A stretch of DNA of 64,000 nucleotides from Prorocentrum cordatum (lineage: Eukaryota > Sar > Dinophyceae > Prorocentrales > Prorocentraceae): assembly GCA_963575745.1 (NCBI GenBank), contig CAUYUJ010020726.1, forward strand, positions 389,969-453,968, in the 5' to 3' direction. Made by a program: the position numbers and the translations under genes. Numbering within the stretch: the first letter of the stretch is position 1; each line of letters starts with the position of its first letter. A model generated the notes under the pieces. It did not search any database and was not told where the DNA came from. It saw only the letters and a program-made list of their open reading frames with translations. This document shows, piece after piece, positions 22,868 through 33,165 of this stretch.

Positions 22868-23045
22868 GTGCAAAGTGTTGTTGTTGTTGCTGTTTATGTT
22901 TATGCTTATGTTGTTGTTGGTGTTGTTGGTGCGTTTGGTGTTGTTGGTCTTGTTGTTGTTGGTGTTGTTGTTGCTGCTGCTCTTGTCGTTGTTGTTGTTG
23001 GTGGTGGTGCTGGTGTTGTTGTGTTCGTCGTCGTCGTCGCTGTTG
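22868..23045. repeat. TTG-rich simple sequence
   Basis: Degenerate TTG/TGT trinucleotides. A shorter similar tract lies at 23757-23795, and the roughly 100 bp that follow each tract resemble each other, suggesting an old duplication. Confidence 0.75.
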
Positions 23046-23179
23046 AACTCCCACTAGGGAAGAACACATGTGTTGTTCCATTGAAGTGCCCTTTCCGGGG
23101 CTCCCATCTTGTTTTTTTTTATAAGCGAAAGTCTTCCTTCTGAAATTGCGTTATTGGCCCCCGAACTACAACAACAACG

Positions 23180-23405
23180 GCTCCCGCCTGATACTTCCTG
23201 ACAATGTATTCCCAAATCGCGCTCTCGGGCAGGACTTCCTCACAATTTATTCAGGAATCGGACTCTCGCGTGGGATTTCCTTAAAATTTATTCAGACGCC
23301 GCGCCCTCGACATTCAGGAGTCGCGATTTCGCTGTGGATTTCCTCACGATTGATTTGGGAATCGAGCTGTCGCCCGAGACTTCCTCGCGATTCATGCAGG
23401 ACGCA
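23180..23405. repeat. Four tandem repeats of about 55 bp
   Basis: GACTTCCTCACAATTTATTC and variants (GATTTCCTTAAAATTTATTC, GATTTCCTCACGATTGATTT, GACTTCCTCGCGATTCATGC) occur in series. Confidence 0.75.
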
Positions 23406-23972
23406 CGCTTCAGCAACCCGCCTGCTCGACCTGGCCGCCTGGGCCGTCCTTCCCGACCCGCCTGGTGGGATCTACCAGCCCGATCTGCCCGTCTGGTTCT
23501 GCCACGTGTTTTCTGCTCCTAGCCCCCCTCCTCCTAGTCTCTCTCGTGCTCCATCCTCCTCCCTCCTCTCTTGTCCCTTCCTCCATCCGTCCTCTCGTCC
23601 CCTGCCTTAGGGGCTGCGCGAAATACACGTTGCAGGCAAGAAAGATATACCCCCCCCAAGGGGGTACGCTCGAAGACGAAGAGGGCGGGTATCGAGGGTT
23701 CAGGATATACGTGTTGAACAGCACGCGAGCAGAGAAGAGCGAACAGTCTCAAACTGATTGTTGTTGTTGCTGCTGCTGGTGTTGCTGTTGTTGTAAACCT
23801 CTCACTACTGCAGAACAGTTGCTGTTGACCCCCCTCCGGTGACCATTGTGTTCTTTCAATTGTAGTGTTTCTCCTGGGGCTCGCACCCGGTTTTTTACCA
23901 GGGAAAGCCAGAAGGGTCAAACTGCGCCCCTGGCCCCCGGGTTGCAAGGATGACTGTTCTTGCTTGCGCGCG
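23406..23972. other. Spacer, no gene seen
   Basis: Contains the second TTG tract and CCTCC-rich text around 23520-23610. Confidence 0.35.
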
Positions 23973-24965
23973 TCATCGACTGTAAGGATGGGATATGTTC
24001 TTCAGAGGGACATGGCTGCGTTTCCATTCCTTACACAATGCTTCAAAGTCCTTGTGGGTTATCCCTATTCTCCTGCCCAACTCAGGACCCCGTCCTCCGC
24101 CAGCATAGGGCTCAGGGTAGACCTCCAAGGTAAGTCATGCTTTCTTCTTGAGGTATTGCTTGGCCATCTGGCCGTTTGATGTGGGTCTGGCAGCGTAGTG
24201 GCTACCCCTAGGTAAGGATAAGCAGTAGTGCTCTCCAGCATCCTTCATGCATGCACGTCATCAACTGTGAGACATTGGCTTCCTTAGTGCCAATGAGAAG
24301 TGCGTCGTCCGCATATATGAGGGGAGTGCCATCGTGTTGGTGGAGGCCAAACGTTTGGAAATGCCGCATCGCGTCGTGCATCAGCACGCTCATCACTACT
24401 GCAACCGAGAACGGAGACAAATGGCAGCCCTGAGAGATGCCGAAGGCCTGGGGCCAAGAGCCTGGCGTCCCACCAGAGGTCCGGACAAAGAAAGTCCTGT
24501 TTTCGAAAATTCGCTTCACGGCAGAAGCGAAGCGTTCCCTGAGCCCGAAAGGTTTCAACGCCTGCAGAAGTCTCTCGGGTGACACGCTTTCGAAGGCTCA
24601 GCCTAATCAACGGCGAGCAGGAGCAAGAGTCTGGAGGCCGTGTCCAGGACGTCCTCGATGAGCCGCTGAGCGACGAAAAAAGCGTCGGTCATTCCCCGCC
24701 CGGACCAGAATCCAAATTGCGTGCCCCAGATGCGGTCCTCGGCGCCAGCGCGCTTCAAGCGCGAGAGCAAGACCATGGCGTAGAGTTTGTAAGCCGATAG
24801 GCAAGAGAGAGATGTAGGCCTGTAGTTCTCGCAGTCAGCGCGGTCCCCCTTCTTGCCACGCCTCAGGGACACTGCCTCCGTCCAGCACTTGCTGAATAGC
24901 AGAACAGCCCACTCGCATGCTGGCGTGCCTCTATCGCAGATTGCTTTCAAGAATTCAGCGGGTAC
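23973..24965 (-). pseudogene. LINE reverse transcriptase fragment, broken
   Basis: The minus strand encodes part of a non-LTR retrotransposon reverse transcriptase. In order: VPAEFLKAICDRG near 24960, the fingers motif CENYRPTSL, GFWSGRGMTDAFFVAQRL, motif A starting LLAVD, then FGISQGCHLSPF, and motif C as LIYADDALLIG with YADD at 24304-24315. After it, weak matches to the connection region (ELGRRIG, DFEALCKEWK) end at a stop at 23973. Lesions: TAG at 24603-24605 where motif A normally has Trp, a one-base loss just after it that moves the reading to the next frame, a stop at 24208 and further shifts below. The 5' end joins a simple repeat at about 24965, so endonuclease and ORF1 are missing. 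Not functional. Confidence 0.88.
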
Positions 24966-25310
24966 GTTTTGCCGTGCAGTCCAGGTTGTGCACGCTACGT
25001 GGTGCAAGCTATTTGGTGCAGTCCACGTGGTGCAATTTACGTGGTGGTGCAGTCCACGTGGTGCAATCTATGTGGTGCATATCTGTGACGGAAACCAAGT
25101 GATGCAAGTAGCGCAAAGCAATGTGAAAGCAGTGCAAAGCCATGCGACCCAATGCTACGCAATGCGAAGCCATGCAGAGCAATGCGAAGCAATGCGACAG
25201 AATGCAAACCAAAGCAGAGCAATGCAAAGCAACGCAGGCAATGCACGGCAATGCGAAGCAATGCAAAGGAATGCAAAGTAACGCAAATCGGCGCAATCCC
25301 ATTCAAAGCG
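24966..25310. repeat. GTGGTGCA then GCAATGCGAA simple repeats
   Basis: 24985-25080 repeats GTGCAGTCCACGTGGTGCAA; 25115-25310 repeats GCAATGCGAAGC and GCAATGCAAAG decamers, also found at 45950-46165 and 48650-48910. Confidence 0.85.
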
Positions 25311-25615
25311 CTGTCATGCAAACCCGCGGGATGCAACGCGGGTGCGGTGACGAGGAGGCGACGGGGGCGGCGACGGGCGACAACAAGCGGGCCGAACCGA
25401 CACCCAGGCCAGGCGACGGGCGGCGATGGGGCGGTCACGGGGGTAGCGACGGCGACAACAAGCCGGCCGAACCGACACCCAGGCCCAGGCGGCGAGGCGG
25501 CGACGGGGGCGGTGACGGCGATGGGACAATGAGCTGGCCAAGCCGACACCCAGGCCCGTTTCCTTTTAGACGAAGTGAGAGCCCCTCAGGACACGCATTG
25601 TTGGGGAATCCATAC
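25311..25615. repeat. GC-rich short repeat
   Basis: The phrase GGCCGAACCGACACCCAGGC recurs near 25390 and 25465, and a variant near 25535, with GGCGGCGACGGGGGCGGT between them. Confidence 0.6.
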
Positions 25616-26405
25616 ACGCATATGTATGTATGCTTGCATGCATGTATGTATGTACGCATGTATGTTGCATGTATGCAGGTGTGTATGTATTTATGTATAC
25701 GTGCATGCATGCATGTATGTGTATGTGTGTATGTCAGTATACTTCTATGTGTGTGTGTGAGAGTAGGTACGTCTGTATATATGTAGGAATATATGTCTGC
25801 CTGTATGTATGGATGTATGTACGTACGTACGTATGTATGTATGTACGTATGTATGTATGTATGTTTGTAAATGTATGTATGTATGTATGTATGTATGTAT
25901 GTATGTGTGTATATATGTATGTATGTATGTATGTATATGTGTATGTATGTATGTATGTATGTATGTATGTATGTATGTACGCATGCTTGTATTTTACATG
26001 TATGTATGTATGCAAACGTGTATGCGTGTATTTACGTATGTATGTATGTATGCATGTATGTACGTACGTGTGTATGTATGTGTTTCTGTATTTATAGTTG
26101 TGCATGTATGTGTTTGGATATGAGTAGGTATATGTGTATGTCGATGTATACGTCTATGTAGCTGTATACGTATATGCATATGTATATGTATATGTATAGG
26201 TATGCATATGAGTGTGTCTTTATATATATATATATATGTGTGAATGCTTATCCGTATACGTATGTGTATGTGTATGTGGATGTGTATATATATATATACA
26301 CATGTAAATGTATATGTCTATGCATGTATGTATGGATGGGTGGATGTATTCATGTATGCATGTATGTATGTGCGTATGTACGTATGTATGCATGTACGTA
26401 TGTAC
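25616..26405. repeat. TATG tetranucleotide microsatellite, left half
   Basis: GTATGTATGTATG with CATG, TACG and TATA variants. Because the unit lacks stop codons, all frames are open and read MYVCMYVC-type peptides. The same repeat in the same orientation resumes at 28076. Confidence 0.95.
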
Positions 26406-28075
26406 AAATGAGAGAGCGCGATCCACCGCCGCTTTACCGTGGATGATTCCCCCTCCTCTTCCTCCGGAACCTGGGGGTCCCCCCGCCCCCCTCCGAAAAT
26501 CCCCCCCCATCCTGCTCAAACCACCCTCCCCCCCTCCCTTCCCCCGGTAAAACCTCCTCCCCCCTAAACCCTCCCCCCCCGCTCCAGAAAACCGGGGGGG
26601 GTCACTACCTGTTCGAACCCCCCCCCCTCGCCCCTCCCCCTCCCACTCACCGCCAGCAAACGACTCCGGGGTCCCCACAACCGTCCTCACCACCGTCCTG
26701 TCCTCAGCAACACCGTCCCCATCACCACTGTCCCCACTGTCCCCACCATTGCCCTCACCGCTGTCGCATTGTCCCCACTGTCCCCACCACTGTTCACACC
26801 ACGGTCCCACTGTCCCCACTGTCCCCACCACTATCCCACTGTCTCCACTGTCCCCACCATTGTCCCACTGTCCCCACTGTCCCCGCCGCTGTCCCACTGA
26901 GACTGCTCCCACCACTGTCCCCACTGTCCGCACCACTGTCCCCACCACCGTCCTCACCACCGCCCTCACCATTGTCCCCACCACCACCGTCCCCACCACT
27001 GTCCCACTGTCCCACTCCCCCCACCACTGCCCCACTGTCACCACACCACTGTCCCCACCACCACCGTCCCCACCACTGTCCCCACTGTCCGCCCCACTGT
27101 CCCCACTGTTCCCACCAATGTCCTGACTGTCCCCACCAATGCCCCCGCCGGTGTCTCACTGTCCCCACCACTGTCCACACCACGGTCCGACTCTCTCCAG
27201 TGTCCCCGCTGACCCCACCACTATCCCACTGTCCACACTGGCCCCACCACGGTCCCACTGTCCCCACCGCTGTCCCACTGTGCTGTCCCACTGTCCCCAC
27301 TGTCCCTGCCACTGTCCCATGGTCCCCACTCTCCGCACCACTGTCCCCACCGTACCAATGTCCCATTGTCCCACCACCGTCCTCACCACCGCCCTCACCA
27401 CTGTCCCCACCACTGTCCACACCACGGTCCGACTCTCTCCAGTGTCCCCGCTGACCCCGCCACTATCCCACTTTCCACACTGGCCCCACTAGTGTCCCAC
27501 TGTCCCCACCGCTGTCCCACTGTGCTGTTCCACTGTTCCCACTGTCCCCGCCACTGTCCCACTGTCCCCACTGTCCGCACCACTGTCCCCACTGTACCAC
27601 TGTCCCATTGTCCCACCACCGTCCTCACCACCGCCCTCACCACTGTCCCCATCACTACCGTCCTCACCACTGTCACACTGCCCCCACTGACCCCACTACT
27701 GTCCCACAGTCCCCTCACCACTGCCCCACCACCACCGTCCCCACCACTGTCCCACTGTCCCCACTGTCCCCACCACTGTCCCAGTGTCCCCACACCACTG
27801 TCCCCACCACCACTGTCCCCTTCACTGTGACAGTGTCCCCATGACTGTCCCACCTATCCCGAGGAGCGGGAATCGTTTGCCCGCGGCGAGGAGGGGGGGG
27901 GGTTCGAACCAGTAGTGCCCCCCCCCCCCTGCTTCATGATGGACTGGGGCGGGGGGGGAGGGAGGGGTTCGAATTGGTAGTGGACCCCTCCAGGTTTTCT
28001 ACGGGGGGGGGGACGGGTTGGATCCCCCCAGTGACCCTCCTGGTTTTCCGCCAGCAGCGGTAGAACACGCTCTTT
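26406..28075. mobile_element. Putative foldback element interrupting the TATG tract
   Basis: The two ends are degenerate inverted copies. The left end reads GAGAGAGCGCGATCCACCGC; the reverse complement of the right end reads GAAAGAGCGTGTTCTACCGC. Further in, the left arm has CACTACCTGTTCGAACCCC followed by GCAAACGACTCC near 26650, and the reverse complement of the right arm has CACTACTGGTTCGAACCCC followed by GCAAACGATTCC. The arms (26406-26670, 27861-28075) enclose a CCACTGTCCC minisatellite, and the flanks are one microsatellite. No transposase is present, so it would be non-autonomous. Confidence 0.55.
26690..27855. repeat. CCACTGTCCC minisatellite
   Basis: CCCCACCACTGTCCCACTGT and variants over 1.1 kb, with a longer-range duplication: a roughly 240-bp stretch near 27170-27410 recurs near 27415-27640. 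Confidence 0.95.
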
Positions 28076-29240
28076 CGTATATATATATATATGTATACAT
28101 GCATGTATGTATGTATGCATGTATGTATGAATGCATGTATGTATGCATGGTTTGATGTATGTGTGTACGCATGTCTGTACGTATGTATGCATGCATGCAT
28201 GCATGAACATATGTGTGTATGTATTTATGCATGTATGCATGCATATATGTATATGTATGTATATGTGTACGTATGTATGTAGGTGCGTATGTATGGGTGG
28301 ATGGAGGTATGTATGTACGTATGTGTGTATGTATACAGTCATGCATGTTTGTATGCATGTGGACATGCCAACATGCATGTATGTGTGCACGCATGTCTGT
28401 AGTATGTATGCATGCATGCTTGTATGCATGAACCTATGCATGTGTGTATGCGTACTTGTATTTATGTACACATGCATGCATGCATGTATGGATGTGGCAT
28501 CTGTGTATCTATGTTGTGTCGCGTGTGTGCATGTATGTGTGTATGTATGGATGTATGCATGCGTGTATGTGCTCGTCTGTATGTATGAATGTATGTGTGA
28601 CTGCATGTTGTGGTATTGCATACATGAATGTACACACGTATGTGTGTATAGTTGCATGTGTGTATGTATACGCAATCATGCGTTCGTGCAGGTATGTGCG
28701 TATATGTATGTATGCATGTGTGTACGTATGCATGCATGGGTGTATGTATGTATGTACATGCATGTAAGTGCATGTACGTCTGTATGAGTTTCGGTATGTA
28801 TGGGCGTGTGCATGTATGTACGTATACATATGTGTATGTGTGTGTGTGCGTGTGTGCATGTATGCATGTGTATGTATATGCATGCATGTATGCATATGTG
28901 CATACATGCATGCATGCATGCATGTATTTATGTATGCATGCATCTATGTATGCATGTGTGTATGAAAATATGCATGCAAGTGCATGTCCGTACGCATGTG
29001 TTCAGGTATGTATAGACGTATGTGTATAATTATATATACACGTGTGTATGTATTCACCTGTGTATGTATGTATGTATGTATGTATGTATGTATGTATGTA
29101 TGTATGTGTGCACGTATGTATGTACGTATGTTTGTAGTCTGTATGTACGTATATATGTGAGTACTTTGGTATGTGTGCATGTATATGCATACGTCTATAT
29201 ATATATATATATGTGCATCCATATATATATATATAGGTAT
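28076..29240. repeat. TATG tetranucleotide microsatellite, right half
   Basis: GTATGCATGTATG-type repeat, more CATG-rich than the left half, ending in two TATATATA runs before 29240. Confidence 0.95.
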
Positions 29241-29460
29241 CGGAGTAGGCCGGAAGGGGGGTGCGGACCGCGGCCTTGGGTACGCATGGAGGTCCCCGGC
29301 GGCCTGTGGGGCCCCAGAGAGCTCCCGGACGGCTGAAAACGCCCCACAAACTGGCCCGAGACTGTCCAGCAGTGCGTCTGAGACGCTCTGGCGCCACCCG
29401 AGACGCCCCCAGGCAGTCTAGGAACGCGCCAAGAGGCCCCCAAGAGGCCCACAAGAGGCT
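29241..29460. repeat. GAGGCCC-type dispersed repeat (insertion target)
   Basis: Imprecise CCCAAGAGGC phrases ending in AAGAGGCCCACAAGAGGCT at 29442-29460. The same family recurs at 41160-41660, 42950-43390 and 44215-44480, and directly before the SL at 37985. Confidence 0.6.
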
Positions 29461-29497
29461 TCCGTAGCCATTTTGGCTCAAGTCATTTCGGCTCAAG
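29461..29497 (+). other. Spliced-leader relic with second truncated relic in tandem
   Basis: 29461-29482 is a complete dinoflagellate SL (TCCGTAGCC through TTTTGGCTCAAG). 29483-29497 repeats the 3' part with one change (CATTTCGGCTCAAG). Tandem SL relics are known from genes that passed through more than one round of trans-splicing and reinsertion. The exon sits in genomic DNA directly 5' of a gene, so that gene is a retrocopy. Confidence 0.95.
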
Positions 29498-29580
29498 ATT
29501 AGCCGCGAGAAGGGCGAGCGCATTCCCAATCCACAGCTTCTGGTCAGGGCCACACTTCGCCACCAGTTGTTCTGCACGCG

Positions 29581-29925
29581 ATGACGTCCACCGATGAGCT
29601 CAAGGAGCTGAAGCAGAACATGTCGCCGTGCGTCGCCTGCTGCTGCTACGAGCTGTCCTGCACTGCCAGCCAGGCGATGAATCCGCCGCTCATGGGCACC
29701 TTCAAAGTCTGCTGCTGCGCGGGATCTATCGCGCTCGAGTGCTGCTGCATCAGTTGCGAGCCAGACCCCTGCTGGTCCGAGGAGCGCGGCATCTGCGAAG
29801 TTGCCAGCAAGCTCCTCTGCTGCTACACGGAGGTGCAACTCCCACCCGGCAAGGACATCGGCTGCGGCTGCTGCGGCGTTGCGTTCTGTCGCTCGAGCGA
29901 CGACGCACCTCCGGCCGAGGAGTGA
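29581..29925 (+). CDS. Small cysteine-rich protein, retrocopy
   Basis: Intact 114-residue frame starting at the first ATG after the SL relic, 98 bp downstream. It holds 20 cysteines, many in CC or CCC clusters (VACCCYELSC, VCCCAGS, LECCCISCEPDPC, LCCY, GCGCCG), between an acidic-basic N-terminus and an acidic C-terminal tail. There is no signal peptide and no clear membrane segment. The clusters suggest metal or lipid binding, but this is inference; I do not know a function. It resembles small Cys-rich proteins common in dinoflagellate transcriptomes. No introns and an SL upstream mean it came from mRNA. The intact frame suggests it is young or still used; no promoter can be identified. Confidence 0.82.
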   Translation: MTSTDELKELKQNMSPCVACCCYELSCTASQAMNPPLMGTFKVCCCAGSIALECCCISCEPDPCWSEERGICEVASKLLCCYTEVQLPPGKDIGCGCCGVAFCRSSDDAPPAEE

Positions 29926-30254
29926 GGGGCACCCGTTCGGGGCGCGTGTCACGCGCACACATCAGTTTATACGAATTAGGCATCTTCAGTGTTTCGCCGG
30001 CAAGTGCAAACATGCGGCGCAGTGTACAATATGTTGCCATTGTTGTGGGGATGACGGGCTCTGCTGAACACTGTCTGCAGCAAAGATGCTTGTCTGTGAG
30101 AGAACAACAGGAAGCTTTTGTGACTACCCTCGGCGTTTTCCCCGGTTGGCGCCGAGAGGAGTCCGAGTGACGAGCTTCTTTGCGATTGCCGTGGTCAAGT
30201 ATCTTCGGGCTCCGCTGAACACGGTCTGCGGCAAAGGCGCCCGCGTGCGATTGA
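29926..30254 (+). other. Likely 3' UTR of the Cys-rich gene
   Basis: No gene. Ends in an A run (30256-30262) directly before the composite repeat, which could be the remnant of a poly(A) tail. Confidence 0.4.
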
Positions 30255-31097
30255 GAAAAAAACATATCCCGTCAAAGCAACCTAACAGCGATGTGTAGGA
30301 ACATATCTGGAAGCATTCCCCTTAATATTCAGATGAGAATCCAGTTGTAGAATTCTGCTGCTCTCGCAGTCGCAGTCGCATTCGCGATGACAGTCGCAGT
30401 GGCAACGGCAGTCGCAGTCACAGCCTCAGCCTCAGCCTGCCTCAGCCTCAGCCTCAGCCTGCCTCAGCCGCAGCCTCAGCCTCAGCCTCAGCCTCAGCCT
30501 GCTTCAGCCTCAGCATCAGTCTGCCTTCAGCCTCGGCCTTAGCCTCAGCCAGCCTGCATCAGCCTCAGCCAAAGCCTCAGCCTCAGCCTGCCTCAGCATC
30601 AGCCTCAGCCTGCTGCCTCAGCCTCAGCCTGCTGCAGCCTCAGCCTCAGAATGGAGTTCTGGGAACTCGAAGACCACGAAGTGGCCTACAGTTGGCTCCG
30701 GGCATTCAAAATCATGCCCAGGAATGGAGTTCTGGGAACTCGAAGAGCACGAAGTGGCCTACAGTTGGCTCCGGGCATTCAAAATGTGGCCCGGGAATGG
30801 AGTTCTGGGAACTCGAAGAGCACGAAGTGGCCTACAGTTGGCTCCGGGCATTCAAAATATGACCCGGGAATGGAGTTCTGGGAACTCGAAGAGCACGCAG
30901 TGGCCAACAGTTGGCTCCGGGCATTCAGAATGTGGCCTGGGAATGGAGTTGCGGGACCTCGAAGACCACGAAGTGTGTATCTGTTTGCTTAAAACGACTT
31001 CCGCGGCTTCTCCCCGGATCCTGCCCGGACCCCCCTGGGGAGTCAAGATGCTCTCTTTTGACCCCACTAGAAACCTATCAGTCTTCGCTGTTAGGTA
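30255..31097. repeat. Composite repeat E, copy 1
   Basis: Homologous from an A run through CAAAGCAACCTAACAGCGAT to TTCGCTGTTAGGTA with copy 2 at 36288-37932. Internal order: a unique 5' part, CAGCCT repeats (about 30420-30648), five 73-bp units (30649 to about 31000), and a unique 3' part with TCCCCGGATCCTGCCCGG. CCTAACAGCGA at 30281 is answered by TCGCTGTTAGG ending at 31095, an 11-bp inverted pair near the ends. Confidence 0.85.
30649..31000. repeat. 73-bp tandem repeat, five units
   Basis: Units start at 30651, 30724, 30797, 30870 and 30943 (ATGGAGTTCTGGGAACTCGA); the last is diverged. Because 73 is one more than a multiple of 3, each frame passes through all three phases, and none contains a stop. 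Confidence 0.9.
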
Positions 31098-31415
31098 ATC
31101 ATGAACGGGGGTCTGGGATAACGTGAGGGAGAAGCAGGAGGAGGAAGAGGAGGAGGAGGAGGAGGAGGAGGAGGAGGAGCAGGAGGAGGAGGAAGAGGAT
31201 GCGATGCGATGCGACCACCGTTGCGGACAGCGTCCGGGCCTGGAGCAAACCAGGTGGGTGAGGCGATGGCCTCTAGGATCTGAGGTGTCTGGATTCATGC
31301 AATGCGAGACATGTAAAAGTTAGGAGGGGAGGGGGAGGAAGAGGAAAAGAAAGTCCTTGGTGTCGGTGTCGGCGCGGGTTGGGCGAGACGTCTCGACGTT
31401 CGCTGAGATTTTACG
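31098..31415. repeat. GGA microsatellite and spacer
   Basis: GAGGAGGAGG at 31133-31200, then unique sequence with a second purine-rich stretch at 31322-31350. Confidence 0.6.
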
Positions 31416-31848
31416 TCATTGGTCTGAGTCCCGGGTGCTGGTCGACGTGAGGTCGGTGAAGTGGTGCTCGAGCGTTGTCCATGTTTCGGTGTCTTGGGCT
31501 GTTTGCGTCCATGTGATGTCGTTCGGTTGTCCTTTCGAATGGGCTTGCGTGGGCGGTCGGTGGAGGTATGGTCTGCGTTGACGTAAGTAAATGGTGATTT
31601 CGTCGTCCCAACGCTTGTTTTGGCCACCGTGCTGCCTGTGTCCCCGCTGGCGCGGGTTGAAGACTGGGTACCAACGCAACACTCGCCATGTCCACCTCGT
31701 CCGGTTGTGGTTTGCGACTCGCGAAGCCATGCGCCATGCTTTCCGTTTGCGCAGCGTCTCCCAGTTGTCAACGTGGTAGAGCTTCTGAGGTGCTCTGCGC
31801 GTCGTGTCGCTCGTTGGATGTAGTCGACCCATGGTTCCATTTCGTCTG
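31416..31848 (-). pseudogene. LINE ORF2 C-terminal fragment
   Basis: Reading on the minus strand from 31848, DEMEPWVDYIQRATRRAE is followed, after a one-base frameshift, by DNWETLRKRKAWRMASRVAN, RWTWRVLRW and GGQNKRWDDEI, ending at a stop at 31416. A Trp-rich segment, then RRVLRW, then a Gln/Arg-rich RWDD(D/E)I, is the usual C-terminus of this type of LINE polyprotein. Its upstream half lies at 33148-33816; the two were separated by insertion of the SL-headed gene (31849-33147). Confidence 0.8.
31831..31848. repeat. Target-site duplication, left copy
   Basis: ATGGTTCCATTTCGTCTG, identical to 33148-33165. It ends exactly where the spliced leader begins. Confidence 0.93.
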
Positions 31849-31883
31849 TCCGTAGCCATTTTGGCTCAAGACATTGTGGCAAG
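31849..31883 (+). other. Spliced-leader relic, with possible decayed second relic
   Basis: 31849-31870 is a perfect 22-nt SL. CATTGTGGCAAG at 31872-31883 looks like the 3' part of a second SL with one substitution and two lost bases. Confidence 0.93.
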
Positions 31884-31952
31884 TCTTCAGGCGTTTGAAA
31901 CGTGTGATTTGTGCCCATTGCCCCAAGCCACTCTTACTCCGCCGTTGCCGCA

Positions 31953-32459
31953 ATGAACGTTGTGGTGCTTGCAGGAGCGTTCGCCATCCTGCTTGTCGGC
32001 CGCGGCTGCGTCGCCGCCGACGACCTAGCCGAGACTTTGGAGGAGCGCCGCCTGATGGAGGACGACTCGCGCAACTGCGACGCCACGAACGAGGCCGACG
32101 GCGTGGGGCTGCTCCAGTCACGGGCGCCAGGCCCAGGCGAACCGCAAATCGCGAACATTCGGAAGAACGAGACGCAGGACCACAAACAATATGAGGAGGC
32201 GAGAGTGGAGGATGTGTTGATCGATGTTCAGAACTTCAACTCTGGCGGCGTGCATCACCATATCGATAAGTGCGACGATGTCGTTTGCCCTGAAGCACAC
32301 ACATTCTGCTGCAACTTTTATGTCACCTACACTTGCTGTACAGATGCAGGTTTTTGGGGTCCATACATTATCCCCGGATATCCATGCCCCAAATTCGGGC
32401 TCTCCGGCAAGTGCACGAAGGGGTATTGTTGTGTAAACGAGAGGTGCAGCCCGTGCTAG
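31953..32459 (+). CDS. Secreted cysteine-rich protein, retrocopy
   Basis: Intact 168-residue frame. I start at the ATG of MNVVVLAGAFAILLVG because this gives a classic signal peptide (hydrophobic to about residue 16, possible cleavage after CVAA); the longer frame upstream has no ATG. Residues 24-100 are hydrophilic and acidic with one NET glycosylation site. Residues 107-168 carry 12 cysteines (KCDDVVC, FCC, TCC, YPC, GKC, YCC, ERC, SPC), a spacing like small disulfide-rich extracellular modules. Location outside the cell or in a vacuole is likely; the partner is unknown. The gene is single-exon, headed by an SL, and lies inside a LINE flanked by an 18-bp duplication, so it is a retrocopy. 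It may be expressed only if it acquired a local promoter. Confidence 0.82.
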   Translation: MNVVVLAGAFAILLVGRGCVAADDLAETLEERRLMEDDSRNCDATNEADGVGLLQSRAPGPGEPQIANIRKNETQDHKQYEEARVEDVLIDVQNFNSGGVHHHIDKCDDVVCPEAHTFCCNFYVTYTCCTDAGFWGPYIIPGYPCPKFGLSGKCTKGYCCVNERCSPC

Positions 32460-33147
32460 TTCAGTTGTCCTCCTCTCTGCCCCGCTCGGTTTAACGTCCT
32501 GCCCGTTAGTCTGATAACCTCTTATGTCGGCAAAGGTAATACCAGAAAACAGACGCCACAAGTGCGGACACAAGGGCAGCCAGATCCATACGGATTTGTG
32601 TTTTATCGAGGGTCTTTCGCGGCAGCTTGTATGTATTTTTCAATTCAGGCTTCTCCAACGTTGCCACGCAGAGGAAGGTAATGTCGCCTTCCGAGACAAG
32701 ATTGCATCCGCGTCTTCCCTCCTCCTCTTCTTCGTCATCCTCCTCGTCCTCCCTCTCCTCCTTCGCCCCTCCCCCGCCTCCTCGCTTGCTCGCCCCCTCA
32801 CTGGAGAGGGAGGGGGCAGAAGGGGGTGGAGAGTGTATGGGGAAAACGAGGAGGAGGGGGAGCAGAGCAGGCAAGCCAAGTTACTCGGCAGGAGTCGCCT
32901 CGGCATTTGTTAGTTGAGGCTGTGGTTGGGTCTTGGAGAGATCCTTCCCCTCCTACAATGCCTCTGTTCCAGCAGCCTGGTTAGCTTTTGCCTGGTTCGC
33001 TTTTTGCATTCCGCGGGCTGGAACTCCAGCTTCTTGGGAAAGAGGCGTCGCGCGATACAGGGCCTCGGTTGTGTGGCGCGCGGTGCTGGCTACCGGAGTG
33101 GATTCTGGTTCGCGACAGCGTTTCGCGTCCCCCCCCCCCCCCCAAAA
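32460..33147 (+). other. 3' UTR and tail of the retroposed cDNA
   Basis: No second gene seen. The inserted segment ends in 15 C (33129-33143) and a run of five A (33144-33148, the last shared with the duplication). The short A run fits a remnant poly(A) tail; the C run is probably later expansion. A CCTCC-rich stretch lies at 32710-32830. Confidence 0.7.
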
Positions 33148-33165
33148 ATGGTTCCATTTCGTCTG
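33148..33165. repeat. Target-site duplication, right copy
   Basis: ATGGTTCCATTTCGTCTG, matching 31831-31848 at 18 of 18 bases. Confidence 0.93.

Noticed and set aside
27890-27985. GGTTCGAACC motifs resembling tRNA B boxes
   Set aside because: They sit in G/C runs inside the foldback arms, with no A box at the right distance and no cloverleaf.
25616-29240. Many MYVCMYVC or THIHTYIH frames on both strands
   Set aside because: Translations of a TATG microsatellite that lacks stop codons in most phases.
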